A stretch of 64,000 bases of DNA from Benincasa hispida (lineage: Eukaryota; Streptophyta; Magnoliopsida; Cucurbitales; Cucurbitaceae): NCBI RefSeq assembly GCF_009727055.1, contig NC_052351.1, forward strand, positions 5,782,183 through 5,846,182, given 5' to 3'. Below, in pieces: positions 57,245 through 64,000 of the stretch. The notes below the pieces were generated by a model. The model ran no database searches and was not told the DNA's origin. It worked only from the letters and a program-made list of their open reading frames with translations. Numbering within the stretch: the stretch's first letter is position 1; every line of letters starts with the position of its first letter. The position numbers and the translations under genes are program-made.

Positions 57245-60200
57245 TGCTGGGATTGGTATCCTAAATATCTCTTGTACTCTCGTAGTTTGTAAACTTTGTA
57301 TAAACAAATTGTCATTATTAAAATAATTGTTATTTTATGAGCATACACTCAGTCCAACAAACAAAGATCCTAGGTTGTTTTTATTGGGATTGATGCCCTA
57401 AATCTCGTAAGGTCCTATAGTTTATAAACATTATTGAACAAACTCATTGTGTATTTAATAAAATATATGATATTTTAGTTGCATTAACAAACCAATAAAC
57501 TAACATCCAAGGTTATCTTTGTAACTTAAACATGTATGTAAAAACATACGAGTGGATCATGTTTAAGTGATAACCTTAATAGTCTGTAGTAGATAGATAA
57601 GGCTGGTACCTTATCTTGGTGACATTACGAGTATGGCTCGCTTTGTAGGTGTTACAATTGTTGTAAAGTGTTACAAATGATCTGATCCTGATCATTCATG
57701 TATAAACATGTGAGCAGGGATATTCTATACAAAGGAGTTTGTATAAGACCGAACCACGAAATATTTAGTCTCATTATATAACGTTGTTCATAATAGAGAC
57801 TTACATTTCACCAACATGATCATATGTAACATGACCTAAATTCTGAGTGAGTAGTGAACTGAGCTTATGAGGGCGGTTCTTTGATTTGTATGGGTGAGAG
57901 TGGCCAGATTGCCGACTCAACAAGCCTACCATTTTGCGGATTCGTTTGATTGGGGAGCTGGAAACACAACTACACAAGATGAAATTCACTCCTTCCCCAA
58001 GGCAGGGGTAAATAGATAAATTGCTCCCTTAAGGGCTGATTTTGGGTCTTAAACATGTGGCGCCATACCCTCTTGGCCTGAGAGGGGTTTAATCATAGTT
58101 GGACTATGATTTATTGTTCATTAGAGGATCGGTGGTACTATAAGGAGTTAGATGTAACTAAAGAGGCAAAATGGTAATTTGGCCTTGTTGTACTTACGAG
58201 CAATTTGTGAAGGGTCATCGTACTGTTGATTTGTTATATCCAATGGATATATAAATATCTCTGTAGTGCGAAAAGCGCAGCTATCAGTCTTTAGTGGAGT
58301 GTCCGACGAGTTAACGAATGTGAATAATTTAATTAAAAGTTTAATTAATTATTCATGTACCGTTGGAGCATCAAACTTCGTCTATGAGGTCCCCTTGGTA
58401 GCTCAATAGGATTAATTGAGAATCAATTTTTGATTAATTTGAATTGTTCAAATTAATAGAGGGATTTAATTAATAGAATATAATTAAGTTGTTTCATTTA
58501 TAATGTATTTGATACATTATAGCTTAATGAGAGGAAATAAATATTTGAATGAGATTCAAATATAGTTTTTATGAATTGGATTCATAGTTATTAAATTTAA
58601 TATAAATATGATTTATATTAAATGACATATAAGAGAGAAAAGAAACTATAGTTTATATTGTATGTTGATACAATATTAAAACTATAGGTTATATATTATA
58701 TTTGATATAACGTATAATTTTATATATATATATATATATTATATATACTATATGATAAGTTAGTTATCATATTTATGTTTATATTAATTATTATTTTAAT
58801 AATAAGGGAGGGAGTTACAACTCACTTTCCCTTCTTTTCTCTCCACCTGGTTATATTTGGCATATAGAAAAAAAAAAGGTTTTTTTGTTCTTTTTTGAAA
58901 TATGATCATTTTGTGATACAGAGAGAAAACGACAGAAGGGTTATGTGAGTGTGAATTGAATTTTGTTGGTGAACATTTTCAATTCCTTATTCCTCTCCAC
59001 AAAAGGTCCCTCAAATCCAAAGTAGTCAGAGCTCACCACTTATGGGTTCTCACCCTGAGAATATTGAGAAAACCTTCATGGTCGTGTTCAAGCTTGTTCA
59101 AGGTTTTTCTTGGAGAAAGTCTTCAAGTGGTTCGTGTTCTGTTTGAGGGAAATCTTGAAGAAAGGTCTTAAAATGTGAGGTTTCTAAAACCCTTTCATAA
59201 GCATGCTATAATTTATAATTAAATGCATATCTTGTTTCTTGTTTACTGTAAAATTTACATTCAACGAAAAATGAAATTTGGTTGATTCTCTTTCGCTTAA
59301 GATTATTTTCTCCTAGATTTCCTTCAATTTTATGTAATTTAAACATGAGCATGTTGTAATTTATAATGGTCTTAAAAGGTGAGGTTTCTAAAACCCTTTC
59401 ATAAGCTTGTTGTAATTTATAATTAAATGCATATCTTGTTTCTTGTTTACTGTAAAATTTACATTCCATGAAAAATGAAATTTGGTTGATTCTCTTCAAC
59501 TCAAGGTTCTCTTCTCCTAGATTTCCTTCAATTTTATGTAATTTAAACATGTACGTAGAGACATATAGGTGGATCATGTTTAAATGATAACCTAAATGGT
59601 TTGTAATAGATGGATAAAGTTGGGTATTTTATCTTGGTGACACTATGGTTACGACTCGCTTTGTAGATATTACAAGTATTGTAAAGTGCTACAAATGATT
59701 TGATCCTGATCATTCATGTGGAGACATGTGAGCGGGGGTATTCTATACAAAGAGTTTGTATAAGACCAGATCACGAAATGACTAGTCTCATTATATAACG
59801 TCATTAATAGTAGAGACTTACATTTGACTAGGATGACCATAGGTGACATAACCTGAATCCGTAGTGAGTTATGAACTTCTACCTATGAAGACAATCCTTT
59901 GATTTGCGTGGGTCAGAGTGTTCAAATTGCCGACTCAATATGCCTACAATTTTAAGGATCTTCTGATTGGGGAGTTGGGAACACAACTACACAAGATGAA
60001 ATTCACTCATTTTATGTTGTCGGGGTAAGTAGATAAATTGCTCCCTTAAGGGCTAATTTTGGGGCTTGAACAATGTGGCCACACCCTGTCTTGACCCGAG
60101 AGGGATTTGGCCATAGTTGGACTATGACTTATTGTTCATTAGAGGGATTAGTGGTACATAAGGTATTAGATGTAACAATTAGGGTCAAAACAGTAATTTT

Positions 60201-61385
60201 AGCTCAGCTGTACTTATGAGCAATTTGTGAAGTGTCATCGCACTGTTGACTGATTATATTCAATGAACACGGAAATATATCTATAGTGTGAAGAATGCAG
60301 TTACGATCTTTAGTGGAATAATCGACAATTAATGGATGTTGGGTAATTTAGTTAAAAAATTTTAATTAATTATCCAAGAACCATTGAAGCTTCAATCTAC
60401 AGGTCCATATGGTCTCTTCTGTAGCTCAACAGGAATTATTGAGAATTAATTTTGGATTAATTTGAATTGTTCAAATTAATTGAGGGAAATAATTATATAT
60501 GATATAATTAATTAAATAAATTATATGTGATATAATTAATATAATGTATTCAATACATTATAACATAACGTTTATTTTGAGAGGGATTAAATATTTGAAT
60601 ACAATTCATATACTAATTATATGGATGAGATTCATATAATTAAATTTAGTATAAATGTGATTTATACTAAATACCATGAATGATTGAGAGAAATAAAAGC
60701 TATAGGTTATATTGTATTTTATGCAATATAAAAAAAATATAGGTTATGTGTTATATTTGATATAACATATAGTTAAATATACATATAATAAGTTAGTTAT
60801 TATATATATATATATGTATTAAATTTAAATTAATTTTGAATTAAATTAATTGAGGGAGTTATGAAAATAAATAAGTCCCTTCCTATTTTTTCTCTTTATC
60901 AATCGTGTGGGCAAAAAGAATCGGAAAAAGTTTTGACGATGGCCTTCATTTTCTTCACGAGAAAAAAGAGCATAGGAGAGAGTGTCTCTCTGTGATTCAC
61001 TGTAATCTCCCAAGAACACACAGAGAAGAAAAAAGTTTTATTCTTCCTCTCTAAAAAATCCTCTCTCTCTTATAAAAAAGATAGCAGAGCCTACACCTCA
61101 TGCTAATTCTTATTCCCTAAGAAGAATACATGAGGTTCCCTAATGGTGGTGGTCGTTTGGATTGCTACAAGTTCTGTGGAGATCGAAGTATTTGTGACTC
61201 GATCAAGGAGGATTTCATGAGAACTTTTTGCTTCAAGGGTAAGTGTTATTTCTTCCCTAATTCCTTCTCCAAAGCATGATGTAAAGTTCTCTGTATAATA
61301 TTTTTGTTATACAATTTTTATTTTGTAAAATTCGATCCCACCTCCATTACAGTCCCCACAATTTCCTTAAGAGAGATCTCAGAAA
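57245..61385 (+). mobile_element. Cluster of family A LTR copies inserted in copia RT
   Basis: A short LTR-start fragment (57245-57383), a longer copy from 57384 (TTGGGATTGATGCC) to about 59545, and a 5'-truncated copy from about 59546 to 61385 (GTACGTAGAGACATATAGG onwards). Both long copies carry the inverted-repeat zone (58500-58623 and about 60535-60672). Copia sequence resumes after it. No coding sequence. Confidence 0.75.
59164..59571 (+). repeat. 204-bp tandem duplication at the family A LTR end
   Basis: GGTCTTAAAA at 59164 recurs at 59368. The two units are nearly identical; an antisense frame spanning them is incidental. Confidence 0.88.
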
Positions 61386-61399
61386 AACAAATTTTTGCT

Positions 61400-61770
61400 T
61401 TTGTTTCCAAATTGAACATTTAGCAAATGGAAAATTTATTCATCAATCAACTTATATTGGAAAAATTTTGAAAATATTTTATAGACAAAACACATCCATT
61501 AAATATTCCAATAGAAGTTCATTCATTGGATATAAAAAAAGATATATTTAGACCTCAAGACGATAATTAAAAACTTTTTGGTTCTGAAGTACTATATCTT
61601 AGTGTTGTTGGTGCACTTCTTTATCCTTGCTAATGATACAAGACCAAATATTGTATTTTTAATAAATTTATTAGCAAGATATAGTTCTTCTTCTACAAAA
61701 AGACATTGGAACAAAATTAAGCATATACTTTGTTATCTCCGATGAATAACCGATATGGGTTTGTTTTATT
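61400..61770 (+). pseudogene. Copia RT C-terminus/RNase H start (continuation of 56408-57244)
   Basis: Pieces QIEHLANGKFIHQSTYIGKILK, VHSLDIKKDIFRPQDDN, SEVLYLSVVGALLY and an RYSSSSTKRHW-like stretch in several frames match the RT tether of the same copia type. Ends at the CACTA terminus. Confidence 0.75.
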
Positions 61771-61775
61771 CAAGT

Positions 61776-61985
61776 CACTAGAAGAAATTCGGGCATTAAA
61801 GGGCCTTAATGTCGGTTGGCAACCAACATTAAAGATAGTGTTATTAAAGGCCTTCAATAACACCAATATTGCAGCCTTCAATGTCGGTTGCAACCGACAT
61901 TAAAGGACTTGCAACCGACATTAAAGCCTATTTTTTTTAAAATTCTTAACCGACATTGAAGCCCGAATCTGTCCGTTTTTTTTTT
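61776..61985 (+). mobile_element. CACTA (EnSpm-like) terminus and subterminal repeats
   Basis: Starts CACTAGAAGAAATTCGGGC. Followed by repeats of AATGTCGGTTG and complement, including a perfect 22-base palindrome at 61880-61901. This is the classic plant CACTA end structure. The other end is outside the window or lost. Confidence 0.75.
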
Positions 61986-62119
61986 AAATTCCGTTGCCAA
62001 ATCCATTTTTTGGTCAAATAAGTTAAAAATGACATTATATGTCTCGTGTTGAGTCAGGAAATGTCTGTCATTATTTTATATTAAAGAGTATAAAAAAAAA
62101 TTGCATGGCGAGCCCATCA

Positions 62120-63480
62120 ATATTTGTCTTCCACCTATGAATTTATCCACAAACAAGAATCAATATTTTCAATCCATTACATATACTCATCAATATTTGT
62201 CTTCCACCTATGAATTTATCCACCAAAATTTGCAAAACAATACCAGAACAAGACTTTCATAGAATATAGCTTACACCAAAGCCATCATTTCTCTCATTCA
62301 TAAATATCAATTAGTACTAATTCTATGAATAAACAAGAATCACAATATTAGAATCACAATACCATGAATACAGCTTCCAATACTAAACAGATCATGTCTT
62401 CCACCTATGAATTTATCCACAAACAAGAATCACAATACCAGAACCAGACTTTCATAGAATACTTACACCAAGCCATCATTTCTCTCATTCAAAAATATCA
62501 AGTAGTACTAATTCCATGAATATACAAGAATCACAATACCAGAGTCACAATACCAGAATCATAATACCATAAATACAGCTTCCAATAATAAACAGATCAT
62601 GTCTTCCATCTATAAATTTATCCACAAACAAGAATCACAATACCAGAACCAGACTTTCATAGAATACTTACACCAAGCCATCATTTCTCTCATTCACAAA
62701 TCTCAATTAGTACTAATTCCATGAATAAACAAGAATCATAATACCATAAATACAACTTCCAATAATAAACAGATCATGTCTTCCACCTATGAATTTATCC
62801 ACAAACAAGAATCACAATACCAGAATTAGACTTTCATAGAATACTTACACCAAGCCATCATTCTCTCATTCACAAATATCAAGTAGTACTAATTCTATGA
62901 ATAAACAAGAATCACAATACCATAAATACAGCTTCCAATAATAAATAGATCATGTCTTCCACCAATAAATTTATCCATAAACAAGAAGCTTCCAATAATA
63001 AACATATCATGTCTTCCACCTATAAATTTATCCATAAACAAGAATCACAATACCAGAACCAGACTTTCATAGAATACTTACACCAAGCCATCATTTCTCT
63101 CATTCCCAAATATCAATTAGTACTAATTCCATGAATAAACAAGAATCACAATACCATAAATACAGCTTCCAATAATAAACAGATCATGTATTCCAATTTA
63201 TCCACAAACAAGAATCACAATACCAGAATCAGACTTTCATAGAATACTTACACCAAGCCATCATTTCTCTCATTCACAAATATCAATTAGTACTAATTCC
63301 ATGAATAAACAAGAATCACAATATCATAATCACAATACCATGAATACAGCTTATAATAATAAACAGATCATGTCTTCCACCTATGAATTTATCCACAAAC
63401 AAAAGCACAATACCAGAACCAGACTTTCATAGAATACTTACACCAAGCCATCATTTCTCTCATTCACAAATATCATGTTA
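62120..63480 (+). repeat. Tandem array, ~177-bp unit, seven or so copies
   Basis: ATCATGTCTTCCACC-type landmarks at 62391, 62596, 62773, 62949, 63006, 63183 and 63367 give spacings of 205, 177, 176, 57, 177 and 184. The 57 marks a partial unit. Units share TTTATCCACAAACAAGAATC and GACTTTCATAGAATACTTA. Noncoding; located just inside the CACTA end. Confidence 0.9.
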
Positions 63481-64000
63481 GTACTAATTTCATTCACAAA
63501 GATCATGGTTAGATAAATTTACATTCATTCTAAGCTAGCATTTACATTCTATCGAGACAAAAAAACAAAGAATTACATCCTTACACCAATCGACCAACAA
63601 AACTTGTCCATTGGGTCCGAATTACGTCGATCTCTCCTTGCGTATATACATCTTTTGTATTGAACTACAAAAAGGGAAAAAAAATAAATTCAACATAAGT
63701 TTATGTCTATTTATTAAATTAAAGCTAGCACTATATAACAAATAAATAATTTACGTATGAGTCTAGTAATGGGAGTAGTAGGATTATGCACTATTTCATG
63801 TATATACTTTTGCACATAGTACCCGTATCCTACAAAATCTAATTGACGAGGGCACTTCATATAAAGAAGTTGAAAACAATTGTTAAATTGTTATAAAGAA
63901 GTCGAATGAACATAAATTGTTAAAAAATGAATACAAATTTACCTTTACAAGTTTCCATTTTGGAGAAGACTGATAGTGTTGGAGATCGTGCTTGGCTTGC
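63481..64000. other. AT-rich noncoding DNA, right edge
   Basis: No gene recognised; probably still within the CACTA element. Confidence 0.4.

Noticed and set aside
59206..59577. 123-codon minus-strand ORF with a repeated protein segment
   Set aside because: Product of the 204-bp tandem duplication in noncoding LTR sequence.
62120..63480. CRISPR-like array of regular repeats
   Set aside because: Units are about 177 bp tandem copies without short repeats and unique spacers, and the DNA is plant nuclear.

Overview
This is nuclear DNA of a flowering plant, most likely a eudicot. The window is AT-rich and dominated by LTR retrotransposons. The single host gene that looks intact is a plant-specific CBL-interacting protein kinase (intronless CIPK12-type, 6032-7435, + strand). 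The style of the repeat families suggests Cucurbitaceae, but that is inference and no search was possible.

Layout. (1) 1-4.8 kb: a decayed minus-strand Ty1/copia element whose gag is split by a 1,987-bp solo LTR with a 5-bp target-site duplication (TSD). (2) 5.6-7.9 kb: the CIPK gene with TATA box, pyrimidine-rich leader and a short upstream ORF. (3) 8976-14291: one complete but dead Ty3/gypsy chromovirus with both LTRs, TSD GAATG, and gag, protease, RT, RNase H, integrase and chromodomain, carrying about 14 in-frame stops. (4) 14.3-18.5 kb: a LINE RNase-H remnant, a 62-bp tandem repeat, MITE-like and fold-back repeats. (5) 18.8-44.9 kb: a nested block of one noncoding large-LTR family (called family A here), a gypsy Athila-type element (27.3-35.3 kb) and a related solo LTR. 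(6) 45-51.4 kb: a CACTA-like terminus, a minus-strand Tekay/Del-like gypsy element split by another family A copy, and an 86-bp poly-C tract. (7) 51.4-57.2 kb: mostly noncoding DNA, CACTA-like and copia fragments, and a plus-strand copia gag/RT. (8) 57.2-61.4 kb: family A copies inserted in that copia RT; the copia resumes at 61.4 kb. (9) 61776-63.5 kb: a CACTA terminus followed by a tandem array with a unit near 177 bp.

The most unusual biological signal is in family A. Its LTR and noncoding internal region carry strings of perfect inverted repeats (6-13-bp arms) separated by 3-nt spacers. Between diverged copies the arms change in compensating pairs while the spacers vary freely. The most important technical signal is a perfect head-to-head Nextera mosaic-end junction at 40360-40397 between two LTR copies, so contiguity there cannot be trusted. 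Two single-N joins, at 24642 and 45511, are each flanked by an exact 67- or 70-bp duplication and are assembly scars. The elements are dead or fragmentary, and only the CIPK gene is expected to make a functional protein.
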